Assembly: GCA_958510875.1 (NCBI GenBank)
Contig: OY294068.1
Span: 173,383,411-173,447,410 of the forward strand
From: Endomychus coccineus
Lineage: Eukaryota > Arthropoda > Insecta > Coleoptera > Endomychidae
Direction of reading: 5' to 3'
Length of the DNA stretch: 64,000 nt
Positions within the stretch are counted from its first letter, which is position 1; each line of letters begins with the position of its first letter. Below, piece by piece: positions 45,275 through 56,168 of the stretch. The translations under genes and the position numbers were made by a program. The notes beneath the pieces were generated by a model that saw only the letters and a program-made list of their open reading frames with translations, did no database searches and was not told where the DNA came from.

Positions 45275-46558
45275 TCAGCCTTCATAGTAATCTAATTTTG
45301 AATATAAATTAACTAATAAGTAATCAAATTTCCAGTTATTTGTTGTTACATAAGTAGGTGCAAAATAGCTGTCTTGATATTTACGACTTCTTTGGAGCTC
45401 TAACTTGCCATCAATATACAATCCATTCTCTATTAAATCTTCAATATAATCGTTATCTATTTTTGGCTTTCCAATTTGCTGCCAATTAATTAATTTATCA
45501 GAAGGTTTACTATTCAAATAATCAATAATCCTAGATGCATCCATGCAATATTCACAATACCAACCACCAAAATGGTTGAGATCTCCTAATATGACCTGAT
45601 TATATCCAGCATTTGGTAAAGCACTTTTAGCTAACAGTAATTTTAAATTATTATTTGTAGTTTCTTGCATGTAATGTACCGTGGATGCCCATCCTTTTAT
45701 TTTCGTTTTAGTAGGGTGCCTCCAAAAGAATCCAAACACTGACCAGCGAAGTCGAAAACGTAATGGTTGAGGCCAGTTGTCATAATATTTCAGGAAACTT
45801 ATCACATATTTATTGGGAACATCATTGGTTTCACTGATTAAAATTATGTCATCGTCTTTAAGTTCATTTACAGATGTTTTAATGGTACTCCAAGTGTGTT
45901 CAGAAACATCACCCTTAATGTACAATATTTTGTCATGGTACTTTTTTATAAATTTGGTAGCTAGTAGTTTTTCAAAATTACCATATTTTTCATTTTGAAA
46001 TATTATAAATAGGTCCACCACATCACCAAGTTCATTTATACGAATGTCTACTAAATTCTCGAAGTATTCATTGAATAGAAATATGTAAATGACATGGCGT
46101 TGGTATATTCTTGGGCCTTTTATATTGATTGGCTTTTTTTGGGTCAATAATGCTCTCCAAACGACTTCTGGTTGCCCACAATCTTTTCCATGGTAACCCT
46201 TCACACACTGACAATGCCAGTTCAGATTTTTTGAACGATTCATGGAATTCAAATCTGTACCATTTTTATAACATAAACTCGAATTGAAATCTATGTATTT
46301 CTCACGAACTTTAAAATTTTTCAAGTATATTTTGTCTTTTTCGATATGATATGTATAATTGGGTTGTTTATCTTTCAATACTTGTAATCTTGAAGATGTT
46401 ACAAATGAAATCTTATGATTTATGTCAACTCCTTCATTCACCTGCATGTAGAAGTAAGATACAATCAGAACTATTTGGATGAAAATGACAATCCAGATGA
46501 AAATCTTTTTATAACATATTCGAGTTTTGAACATTGGTGATAGTAGACATAACCTCAT
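45275..46558 (-). CDS. MGAT3: MGAT3-type beta-1,4-mannosyl-glycoprotein GlcNAc-transferase (GT17)
   Basis: An intronless 427-residue type II membrane protein. There is a cytoplasmic N-terminus, a membrane anchor at about residues 22-39 (WIVIFIQIVLIVSYFYM), a short EGF-like Cys motif at about residues 112-130 (NWHCQCVKGYHGKDCGQPE), then the GT17 domain: YIFLFNEYFENLVDIRINEL, VVDLFIIFQNEKYGNFEKL, ILISETNDVPN (acidic metal-binding block) and PLRFRLRWSVFGFFWRHPTK. Vertebrate GnT-III adds the bisecting GlcNAc in the Golgi; insect members are homologues whose product is less clear. It lies antisense within intron 3 of ALG7, and the absence of introns suggests a retrogene or ancient intron loss. Confidence 0.93.
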   Translation of the reverse strand: MRLCLLSPMFKTRICYKKIFIWIVIFIQIVLIVSYFYMQVNEGVDINHKISFVTSSRLQVLKDKQPNYTYHIEKDKIYLKNFKVREKYIDFNSSLCYKNGTDLNSMNRSKNLNWHCQCVKGYHGKDCGQPEVVWRALLTQKKPINIKGPRIYQRHVIYIFLFNEYFENLVDIRINELGDVVDLFIIFQNEKYGNFEKLLATKFIKKYHDKILYIKGDVSEHTWSTIKTSVNELKDDDIILISETNDVPNKYVISFLKYYDNWPQPLRFRLRWSVFGFFWRHPTKTKIKGWASTVHYMQETTNNNLKLLLAKSALPNAGYNQVILGDLNHFGGWYCEYCMDASRIIDYLNSKPSDKLINWQQIGKPKIDNDYIEDLIENGLYIDGKLELQRSRKYQDSYFAPTYVTTNNWKFDYLLVNLYSKLDYYEG

Positions 46559-46802
46559 GGATATAAATAACTCCTACATTTCAGTCATTCCCAAAATTTA
46601 TGTTGACGGTACATACTCATGAATCATGATACACACGTCTCCTCAAGTGTCGCCGCGCTTTGCATAGTAATATATAATATGCCTCAATAGAGTACTACAC
46701 CTTATCATTTCTTAAATATAATCAAATTCTTAATTCTCCAATTCGGAATTCAATTCACAGACTCGGACACAAAAATGCAAGAATCAAAGAGGTTATATGA
46801 AC

Positions 46803-46987
46803 CAAAGAGTTCTATATCTAGAGTAGACAGGTAGTGTGTTAAGCATAGGAAAGCGCTGGTACTTAGTCGGACATTCTGTCCTTCTCGCACATGTTAGTGC
46901 GCAGTACATGTGCGAGAAGGACAGAATGTCCGTTAACATACCAGTATTGAAAGGCTTAGTTGTCTACTCTATATATAGAACTCTTTG
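46803..46987. mobile_element. 185 bp hairpin MITE, copy 1
   Basis: Ends caaagagttctatatctaga and tatatagaactctttg; the centre is a second perfect inverted pair, acattctgtccttctcgcac against gtgcgagaaggacagaatgt. Confidence 0.85.
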
Positions 46988-47370
46988 ATATGAACAGAGA
47001 AGCTTATTGCCATTGAACAAAACTTTCATCATTACTCTATTAATATTCCTAATAATTTAGAAGGCGATTTATTAAACTATTGCCAATCAGTGCTTTAGTT
47101 ATAAATATTTTGTATTTGCTGTTAATGTAGATTGTCATCAGCATTTAAGATTTAGTATCTTATTTTTGATAGAATTGAAGAAGTCTCGCATTTACAATTT
47201 AATAGCGCCATTTTGTAGACCAAAAAAGTGGCAACGACAAAGTGTCATTTGTCAGAAAAAAATTATGATCTTATGAAATTTCGGTTTTTTTCTGAATGTC
47301 GGAAAGTATTCTTCGTCAGCACTTTAGCACCAAATTGTGCAACTTTGCCATAATTTAACCGAACCTGTAT

Positions 47371-47619
47371 CAAAGAGTTCTATATATAGAGTAGACTACT
47401 AAGGCTTTCACTGGTAAAGTTGATGGACATACTACGCTCTCACTCGCACGATGTGCGCGCGTTATACTTATTCTTGTATTCTTATACTCTGTGATAGAAA
47501 GGGAGACCGTGCGAGTGAGAGCACATTAACATGTGCGAGAAGGACAGAATGTCTGACTACTTAACAGCGCTTTTCTATGCTTAACACACTACTTGTCTAC
47601 TCTATATAAGAACTCTTTG
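47371..47619. mobile_element. 249 bp hairpin MITE, copy 2
   Basis: Same ends as copy 1 (caaagagttctatatataga ... tctatataagaactctttg) but a larger, partly different centre with gctctcactcgcacg / cgtgcgagtgagagc and one gtgcgagaaggacagaatgt block. Confidence 0.85.
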
Positions 47620-48242
47620 CCCTGTATCTGTTACCATTTCCGAGATCCTAAATCCTAATGACAAGGCTCGAATTTGAGCCACCTATACAATTAATAGAAT
47701 CAAATATACCATTAAACCAGTATTCAAATTTTCCTAGTAATAAACTTCATTTGTTATGTAGTAGGCATGTATTTAGATATTCAAGATGTATTCAATTGCA
47801 CTTTTCAATTCGATATGAGGAATCATATACATGTGATACTCTTCGCAGACGAAGTCCGAGAAGTATATTGCATTTATTAATTCTAAAATCTTTAAAAAAT
47901 GTCCTAGATCATTAATTCGTATTTCTCAACGAATTTTAAGCAACTTATCACAACCGTTATGAAATAAATGAAAATACAATTACTCTGTAAATTTCACCAC
48001 GTTTATTAAAATGTTTGATTGCAATTCCAAACTTGAAGCAAACAAAATTACTATACATACAATATTTTTATGAAATTTTCTTTTATAAACGTAGTAATAT
48101 TTAATAAAGTAGGTACTTTTTTATTAATTTGACCAAAATATTGTTTGAGATGTATTTATTTCAATCACCGATAAATGTTTGAAGATGATATAATAACTTG
48201 CTTTTTTTGTAATTGTTATTTAATTCAGTTATATTTTTTTAG

Positions 48243-48726
48243 GTATCCGTCCAGTGTTTTTGTAGGAGACACGTTTTGCTACTTTTCAGGAATGACATTC
48301 GCCGTAGTTGGTATTTTAGGCCATTTCAGTAAAACGACTCTCCTCTTTTTTATGCCTCAAATATTTAACTTCCTGTATTCCATACCTCAGATTTTTCATC
48401 TAATAGATTGTCCTCGACATCGCTTGCCTAAGTTTAATTCTAAGACTGATAAATTAGAAATAAGTTTAACAAAATTTTATTATTCCAAATTGAATTTTTT
48501 AGGGAAAATTGTAATCAATTTATTCAGATTCTTTAAACTTATTCAATGGCATGAAAAAGATGATTACGTAATTACTAATAATTTCACATTAATTAATTTA
48601 GTTTTACTTTACTGTGGTCCTTTACATGAAGCCAAATTGACTGGTATTTTAATTGTTATTCAAATTTTGTGCACAATATTAGCATTTGGAATTAGATACC
48701 CTCTAGCATCTTACTTTTATGGTTAA
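48243..48726 (+). CDS. ALG7: ALG7/DPAGT1 exon 4 (last)
   Basis: Follows a 6.4 kb intron (41887-48242), acceptor tttttttag. The split Trp codon is completed and the sequence continues YPSSVFVGDTFCYFSGMT, GHFSKT, then FLYSIPQIFHLIDCPRHRLP, the conserved C-terminal loop (HRxPxF). It ends in the last membrane helix and YG-TAA. Total coding length is about 408 codons, the same as human DPAGT1. The long intron hosts two mariner-type elements, two small MITEs and the MGAT3-type gene. Confidence 0.95.
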
Positions 48727-49189
48727 AATAATTTATCCAACTGTTGACCCAAAACTATTTGGTTCTATTTATTTTTCACTTGAATTTTTTGTGCTGATTA
48801 TTACTTAGTTAATATGACTTTGGTAGAGTAGTTATGTTTCTGTGTGTTAAGAATGGCGTATTTTCTATTTATATCCCTCTTATCATAGTGGTATAGAATG
48901 AAAATTCTTCGACTAATACACTACTTGTTGAAAGGTGGTCATTATATATGAATTGTAATCCGATGAAACTTATCATGTTGCCTTGTAAAATAATGCATTT
49001 AGTGCATTTTATTTGTAGCAAAGTTGTCAACATTTTGTTAATGAGTCTAATGAAAAGTGTGTTTTTGTAAGACTAACCACTAAAATTGAATGACCTTGAT
49101 TTCTGGTATGATTATGCGTCAATGGAGCGCCGACGCTGATAGTTATCAGTGCAGACAAATCTAGCGTAATATAAAGCGTAAACTGTATA
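48727..49189. other. ALG7 3' flank
   Basis: Presumed 3' UTR and intergenic sequence; nothing else recognised. Confidence 0.5.
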
Positions 49190-50154
49190 CCGGGATATCA
49201 AGAATTATCTTGGTCAAGGGTGGTTGTGGAATCTAAAACGTGTGTCTTACTTTACGTTTGAAATAATTATGTCACTGTCACACTGACATCATCAATGACC
49301 TACAAATTTCATACCCATTTATTTCAGTTGTAAAACAATAATGAACTACAAATTATGAAATAATTATGTGAACTTTGAACCTTTTCAGAGGTCGTGATGG
49401 CCACAATCCGGGTCAAAAACTGTTTTGAAATAGTTAATTTTCCGTAAATCGAATGACGTTCACGTGAGAAGCCCGTAGCACGCGAGTTAGAAAAGTGCAA
49501 ACTGGTTGTACCTAGTACGGCGTTACGACGACTTTTCGCGTGCCGTTTTCGCTTCATGTAGTTAGATTTAGTATCGGACTGTCCCCGACGGCCCTTCTTT
49601 TTTCGATATATGTCCATTAAATAGGAAAACTTAATTAAAACAGTTTGAGCTATTCTCAGATCTCAGCTACGCGCGTCTAACGTGCGACGTACCAAAGGGA
49701 ATTTTCTCGCGACTAAAATATACACGAAGCGGGTAAAAGCTAGCGGCCCATAGCCAAAAACACTTTATTACAACTGGCGGCGGTCGCACGGGGCAAGAAA
49801 CGGCCCCAAATTAACAAGACCGAGGTAAAATGTATAAACTCTAACTTACACGCAGCGAGCTCCTCGAGGCATATGTCAAAATGATTTCGTTCGTAGCTAA
49901 TTACATAGGACGTCTGGCGTTCATGCAATTATGTTTTAGATAATTCGAACCTTCTAATTTCGGTAGGCCACGTGAAAATCTCGGAGTACAAAGCGCTAAA
50001 GACAAAGAGTGTTACAATATTCGTATAAAATTGCGAAATTTCGCACTTTTAGAAACTTCAAATAAATTATGACATAATTATTTCAAACGTAAAGTAAGAC
50101 ACACGTTTTAGATTCCACAACCACCCTTGACCAAGATAATTTTTGATATCCCGG
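49190..50154. mobile_element. CCGGGATATC-family MITE, copy B
   Basis: 965 bp with TA on both sides; ends ccgggatatcaagaattatc and gataatttttgatatcccgg. It aligns end to end with copy A (33559-34486), with one extra ~35 bp stretch near the left end that is also present in the solo end at 1188. Confidence 0.95.
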
Positions 50155-50156
50155 TA

Positions 50157-51798
50157 TAATTTAAATCGAATAAGTCCCTTTTCCTTACTTTCATTATGCG
50201 ATTCATATTGTTCCACTGTGGCACTGTGCATTAACCTTTGTCTTACAGTCTGATAAAAGTATTTGGTATTACTATTCTTTAATTCTATATATATTTACGA
50301 TTTTAGGTTTCATTAAACAAATTTTGATTAGATACGAATTTTATATTCATGGTAGAGAAATACAAAACATCATATACTGATATAAAACACAACTAACTGA
50401 AATTTGTGAATTAAAAGCCTGCCACATATGCATATCAAAATAACTGACAAAAGATTTGTTACCACTATCACATCAAATGTATGAATCCACAATAAAATAT
50501 GAAATAATATTTTTTTACTACTAACGTGAGAATTCATCATTATTCAGTCAATTCGTCTGATGTGAATTAAGATTTCTTACCCTAGATATAATAATGAAAC
50601 ATTGCCTGGGTAAATAAAGAAAATGTTTAAATTCTTTTAATGCAATAACAGAAACATTCACCAATCATTAACTTAATTGTAGGCAAATATAAAAAAATTA
50701 TCCAAAATTCACTACAGGTAAATGGTAGAAAGATTAAGGTTATAAAAAAACTATTAGAAATTATAGTTAATTGTTTGTAAATTTGTCAATTTTTAAAAAT
50801 ACTTTAGATTGTATGGGTTTGTATGAACTATTTTTCTGTTTCAAAAATGCTGTGCGTTTGAAAAATGTCAAAGCCCAGATGGTCTTCTACAAACGTAAGT
50901 GACGTCATCAACAAAAGGCCTGGAGTAGAGAGGTAGCTTACGACAGTACCGTTTAGTCAGTAGCACGTGGTCAGTATTCAGGGAGACAGGTGTTACATAT
51001 TTGAATTTCATAAAGATTTACCTGTTTCTTGTAGAACATTATACGTTGCACCTGTTCCTTAGGTGTCCTTGTGTGATTTTTACCTGTAAATAAGTGTGTA
51101 TAAGACTGTTATGACTGAATAAATGACTTCCTAAATGACTGCTTAAGTTGGTGATGAAAATTTAAAATTTCACTTTCTATCGGAATAGATTACACTGCAG
51201 ACGTCTTGCAAGGATGGGTATAGATAATATGCAACAACTATGATCTTACGCTCACTTTTACATACGGTTAGTCCACACGCATATAAATTTTGAAGAAGTT
51301 CACATGTATTACATAATTTAGCCGCCTCCAACAACTATAAAGACAGTTTATAATTAATACTTGAATGATCCGATAGCCGAAGAAAGACAAATGTTCCTTA
51401 CACGAGTCATTTTTCGATTATACGGCCGAAAATATTATTGGTACTGATTGCAATAACACATTGCAACAATAGCATTTGTGTTAATGATTGTTATTGTTAA
51501 TACAAAATTCAAAGAGGATATTTGTCCTATATCTAATCATGAATTATTATTTATGTTTATAAAGTCAATTAGTTTGAAATTAGAACAAATTGTATACAAA
51601 ATATCATAAGTGACACTATACACTCAACAGCAAAATCATGAACAATTTATCTAAACTTAAATTAAGTATCGTCTGTCCTCATCCACTCGATAATCCAAGA
51701 CCTTTATTTTATCTATTCGATTCGGTTCACAAATGTATCAGGAATAATTAGCTAAATTCAAAACCCAATCAAATTATGCAGTCAAAGTTGGGATAACT
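50157..51798. other. intergenic sequence with a possible LTR-like segment
   Basis: Mostly AT-rich and featureless. 50880-51150 has higher GC, a tgacgtca box, several acctgttt/acaggtgt words and gaataaatgacttcc followed by ttggtgatgaaaat, an order seen in retroviral-type LTRs. No partner LTR or internal coding region found. Confidence 0.35.
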
Positions 51799-52149
51799 TT
51801 GACTCGGGAGACGAGAACATTACTCATTTTATGCTTTTTAAAAATGCTTGAACTAGAACATGATAAATCGTTGAAATTTAGATATTCTTTGAATTTGAGA
51901 ACACTATCCTACAAATTTGGACGTCAAAATGTTAAATTATTTGGTATCAGTAGGCTCTACTTCAATTTGGTTCAAAATAGAGCATTCAAAATCCACATCC
52001 CACGTTATAAGTATTATATTGACTTTGTGGAAAATTATGAATTTAAAACACCTCAAAGGGATTTCCAGGAACCCATCGTCAAAGGTAACTTAGAGGTTAA
52101 TTCAAAAATCAACTTTATAAGAAATTTATTAAATTGGTTAGGTAAGTAG
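51799..52149 (+). CDS. hypothetical open frame, possibly one exon
   Basis: 116 codons, ends LLNWLGK-TAG. Protein-like composition (LRTLSYKFGRQNVKLFGISR, HIPRYKYYIDFVENYEF) but no domain I recognise. A splice-donor-like ggttag|gtaagt lies at the end of the frame and cgtcaaag|gtaact earlier, so it may be an internal exon of an unseen gene or chance. Confidence 0.3.
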   Translation: MTRETRTLLILCFLKMLELEHDKSLKFRYSLNLRTLSYKFGRQNVKLFGISRLYFNLVQNRAFKIHIPRYKYYIDFVENYEFKTPQRDFQEPIVKGNLEVNSKINFIRNLLNWLGK

Positions 52150-53289
52150 AAATCTAGTTCGGCTTTAAATAAATTTACAACACCGACACATACTGTATGG
52201 TCACACAATTCAATTTAGAAATAATTTCGTATTGTTCTAATACACATTTTGAAAGGTCATTATAGTATATATTTATGTGCATACTTGCATTTTTAAGTAT
52301 TAACTGTTATAAATTCAATTAATTGTATTAGTTTCGAATTCCTTATGTGAATATAGAAAATTGTAGAGGTTTGTCTCAGTGCCTTCGCACTTACTGGTGA
52401 TCATAAATGTATTTAAAAAATAAGCACTAATTTATTAGTTAGATAGATGAATGTAGGTACAATTATATTTCCTTCATGGTCAGTAGCGGATATTTTAGAG
52501 GACAGATTTTTAGAAGACATATATCGAAGCAAATAGTGAATAGTAAGATGTAAATAAAACAAATCTGCGCTAATAACAATATGTATATTATTAATTCTGA
52601 GGATGCCACTATGTGTTGTAACAATTGCCATAATATTGTTATTAGTAGATTTCTGTTTTGTCTACACTTTACCATTCAATTTTAATGAATTTACACATAG
52701 TCAACGCCGAAATTGTGCAATATGGCTTCTTTAAATTGTATGTACATCATACCTACTTGTTTAATATTACTGATCCTTTTGCAGTACATATTCAATTCTT
52801 TGCACCTTTATTCGTCATTCAGATACCTTCCCACGATTTTGTGCTAAATGATATTTCTAATTAATATGTAAGTAAATAAACTAATGCAAGTTATTTTTAT
52901 AGAATTTTATAGTTGAAGATGTTTCATCAATTTAAGTCTAATTTCCTTTTGTTACCAAATACTAGATATTAGTAGTTTTATGATATGCTTGTTCTCCAAA
53001 ATGTTAGAAAAAAAGAAGAAAAATAAATTTGTTTTAATGTTTTCAAGCAGTTTGTTTGTTATCTGCCATCTTGTAGCTTTAAAATTTAACTATTGAAGTC
53101 CTGTTTCCTGTTGAGTTCAAAACTAGAACCTTTTCCTATATTTAGCATCAAGGTCAGATAATTAACTCTTCTTACAGATCAGAGATCAGACTACAGTGAA
53201 AGTCACAAAAGAGACAAGACAGTGATTGATCGTTAAAATGACGCGATGCTAACTAAATAACAATTAATATATCGAATTAAGTACTGACC
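52150..53289. other. intergenic AT-rich sequence
   Basis: Nothing recognised. Confidence 0.5.
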
Positions 53290-53866
53290 ACGGTCATATA
53301 TACAAGTCTGGGAACTCGAGGCTGTTTCCTATGTGAGAAGTGAGTCCGCTAAGCTTCATGTCTAGCATAGTACCAAAAGGGTGGCGCATGACTCGAGGAA
53401 TGATCTCTGGCACGTATACGACCGTGTTCTCTGGCAACTGTCATTGTTGACTTGTATACAAAAGGAATACCGGCGTTTTTAGAAAAAAATTACGAAACCG
53501 TGCATTGTGCCGAAATGCAAAACGGGGTACAACACTGTAAAGCAAGAAACTTCTGTTTTTAAAGTGCCGAAAGATGCGGAAATGCGAAAAAAGTGGATAC
53601 TTGCGATTCCGGAAAGAAATCGTTTTAACAAGGTCTTTTATGTATGAGTCATGTATAACGAAAAAGGGGAAGTTATTTTTAAGGTGAGTAATACATTTTG
53701 ACAAGAGTAACAGTTCTATTCCTCTCTCAAATCAGAATAGTAAATATTGCGTTACGAGAACAATTATTTTACTTAATAATGTGATTGCTGTCATACTTCG
53801 ATCCAAGCGCTAGTTGGCGGCTGAGCGAGGGACTACGAGTTTGGCGACATGTAAGAGACTCATGTC
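53290..53866 (+). mobile_element. THAP-exon element, copy 2 (right end lost)
   Basis: Left end acggtcatatatacaagtctgg and interior match the element at 40388; the THAP-like exon reads VPKCKTGYNTVKQETSVF and PKDAEMRKKWILAIPERN, then a TGA after FYV, and keeps the aag|gtgagt donor. The right inverted end is absent. Confidence 0.8.
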
Positions 53867-54070
53867 AGTAGATGAACTGGGCTACTTCTGCCTCAGGATA
53901 TCCGGTCTCCACTTCCGGTCTAGCTGTCGATGTGCATCCGGTGCATGAGCTCGTCCTTATCAGTTTGAAAGGATGTAGGTGATAAGGATTTTATTTTATT
54001 TGTAAAGAGTATACAGGGTGTGTTCAAAAAGTGTGTCACATGTACAGAGTCACGTGACTAACACATGGCA

Positions 54071-54540
54071 GCATGGCGGCCCTAAGGTCCAACTGTCATG
54101 GCGACCATAAGAACCAACTGTCATGGTGGGCATAAGGACCAGCTGTCATGGCGACCATAAGAACCAGCTGTCATGGCGACCATAAGGACCAGCTGTCATG
54201 GCGACCATAAGGACCAGCTGTCATGGCGACCATAAGGACCAGCTGTCATGGCGACCATAAGGACCAGCTGTCATGGCGACCATAAGGACCAGCTGTCATG
54301 GCAACCATAAGGACCAGCTGTCATGGCGGCCATAAGGACCAGCTGTCATGGCGACCATAAGGACCAGCTGTCATGGCGGCCATAAGGACCAGCTGTCATG
54401 GCGACCATAAGGACCAGCTGTCATGGCGGCCATAAGGACCAGCTGTCATGGCGACCATAAGGACCAACTGTCATGGCGACCATAAGGACCAGCTGTCATG
54501 GTGGCCATAAGGACCAGCTGTCATGGTAGACCTAAGGTAC
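54071..54540. repeat. 25 bp minisatellite, about 18 units
   Basis: Tandem units gaccataaggaccagctgtcatggc with few substitutions (gaac/ggac, ggc/gac, aact/agct). Each unit contains an E-box-like cagctg. It is followed by three looser copies of a ggtacagactgcttc word up to 54665. Confidence 0.97.
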
Positions 54541-54845
54541 AGACTGCTTCCTGGAGGGGGCTCCGCCACCTCTAGGAAGTAATCTGTACCTTCGGTCCAA
54601 AAGGTACAGACTGCTTCATGAAGATGTCACCATGACAGATGCCATCGAAGGTACAGACTGTTTCGTAGAGGTGGCGCTACCAGTTCGACTCACCCGACTC
54701 ATGCGTCTCATGCAACTTTAGCAAAATGAAAGATCTACACTCGGGAATCATCGGTTGCAACGTTTCGTGCGACTCGTACGACTCATCAGACTCGTTCTAG
54801 TTTGTATTGATGGTCTTAATTATCGACGAAACAGTTTAGTTCAAG

Positions 54846-55379
54846 ATGAAGTCGGTGGTGGTTGACATTCAGAGCTTCCAAATCTCTAACCATACAATGA
54901 TAGTTAAGGAACTGGCTTTGTTAGATTGTGAAAAGAAGCTAGAAAAATATTTTCTATTCAAGCCACCCACACCACTAAGTGAACTCTCAGAAAATCAAAT
55001 GAAGCAAGTGATGTTTTGCGAAAAGTATCATGGGATTCCATACAACTCTGGATATCAGGACTATATTCGGATGGAGGAAATTTTCAAGGAAAATATTGAT
55101 CCAAATAGCATCATATACGTTAGTGGTGTGGACAAAGCCAAATTCATAGTGAAGATTCTCAAAAAATTGGGGTTAGATCGTCAGGTGAAAGTGCTGAATT
55201 TGAAAGGCAGCTGCCCACAATTTGTTCGAGAAAACTGTAGATATATCTGCCTTCATCACTCTACCAACAATAATTCTATGTGCTGCAGTGTAAACAGCTG
55301 GAAATTGTTTGAATATGTTACAAAGGAAGATGCCCATCTGGATATATTACGAGGGTTTCAAAAAAATGGGTATGGGTGA
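54846..55379 (+). CDS. putative DEDD exonuclease-like protein of the virus-like cassette
   Basis: 177 codons, no intron. MKSVVVDIQSFQIS followed by MIVKELALLD looks like the first strand pair and catalytic Asp of an RNase H-fold 3'-5' exonuclease, with Glu in KELAL. YHGIPYNSGYQDY and SIIYVSGVDKAKFIVKIL follow, then a Cys/His-rich end (CPQF..C..ICLHH...CC). Proteins of this style accompany protein-primed PolB genes in insect Polinton-like loci, as far as I recall; the exonuclease assignment is an inference from motif spacing. The next gene starts 27 bp downstream. No host-like introns. Confidence 0.6.
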   Translation: MKSVVVDIQSFQISNHTMIVKELALLDCEKKLEKYFLFKPPTPLSELSENQMKQVMFCEKYHGIPYNSGYQDYIRMEEIFKENIDPNSIIYVSGVDKAKFIVKILKKLGLDRQVKVLNLKGSCPQFVRENCRYICLHHSTNNNSMCCSVNSWKLFEYVTKEDAHLDILRGFQKNGYG

Positions 55380-55406
55380 CACTCCACCGAACTGACCAGT
55401 ATTGAT

Positions 55407-55676
55407 ATGTCTTCGGAAGAATACGCACGTAAACTGCTTGAATTCCATATGAAATTAGTAGCACTGAATAAAGACATAAAATTTTACGAAGATAAAAAGT
55501 TAACTATAAATCAACTAGACAATTTGAGTATAAGTGGTGGAGATGGCTGTGCTGAAATCAAATTTCATAATCCTAACAGCAATATTGAATGGGGTCCTAT
55601 ATACAAACGTACCACTTCAAGTGAATCGAATTTATATATGTCCCAACAAGGATGCCTTCGCAGAGAAGGAATGTAA
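55407..55676 (+). CDS. unrecognised cassette gene, N-terminal frame
   Basis: 89 codons beginning MSSEEYARKLLEFHMKLVAL. The coherent reading ends around 55610, where the sense appears to continue in the +1 frame (entry 55620-56037); after that the frame runs into a TAA at 55674. I do not recognise a domain. The start codon lies 27 bp after the preceding stop. Either a genuine +1 frameshift site or a one-base lesion. Confidence 0.55.
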   Translation: MSSEEYARKLLEFHMKLVALNKDIKFYEDKKLTINQLDNLSISGGDGCAEIKFHNPNSNIEWGPIYKRTTSSESNLYMSQQGCLRREGM

Positions 55677-56037
55677 TCGAACTGAATGGCAGCCTATGGA
55701 CCATCAATTAGTTAATGAAAATCACCTAGAGGTATTCTCATACGTTATTCCTAAAAGGATGTTAGCAACTTTCAACTATAAACTCAAGTTATTATTCCAT
55801 GATGGTAGTGAGGGGGACGTAGTGAATTGGCATCAAACTATAGTCCCAACACCTGTGACGACAGCAGCAATCAATTGTCAAAGCAATGTATCTGAAGCCC
55901 AACCAACACCACCCCAACCACCACCACAGAAAGAAAATGAAATCTATGCTATGCAATGTTTCAATCTTAGTGCATTATCAGTTTTACTACTGAAAATCCT
56001 CATTAAAAATGTAAAGAAACGTATTAATAATAAATAA
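55620..56037 (+). CDS. unrecognised cassette gene, C-terminal frame
   Basis: An open frame, in the frame of the ATG at 55534, that carries the C-terminal part: RIYICPNKDAFAEKECNR, then MLATFNYKLKLLFHDGSEGD, a proline-rich linker TPPQPPPQK, and a hydrophobic then basic end (ALSVLLLKILIKNVKKRI) that could be a membrane anchor. The aataaa at 56031 overlaps the stop codon. Function unknown; a virion or membrane-associated role would be a guess. Confidence 0.55.
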
Positions 56038-56168
56038 TGAAAGGTATTGCTGTCGTTTGATTTTGAATAGGAGATAGGGAATCAGTTAGATACATACATG
56101 TAACTTTTAACTTTTATTTTTGAAATATATACAATTTTTAAAATGACATACAATATAAACACCTAAAT

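Noticed and set aside
50880..51150. solo LTR
   Set aside because: Order of boxes is suggestive but no partner LTR, target duplication or second copy is visible.
54071..54540. CRISPR-like direct repeats
   Set aside because: Units are contiguous with no spacers and the DNA is animal; this is a minisatellite.
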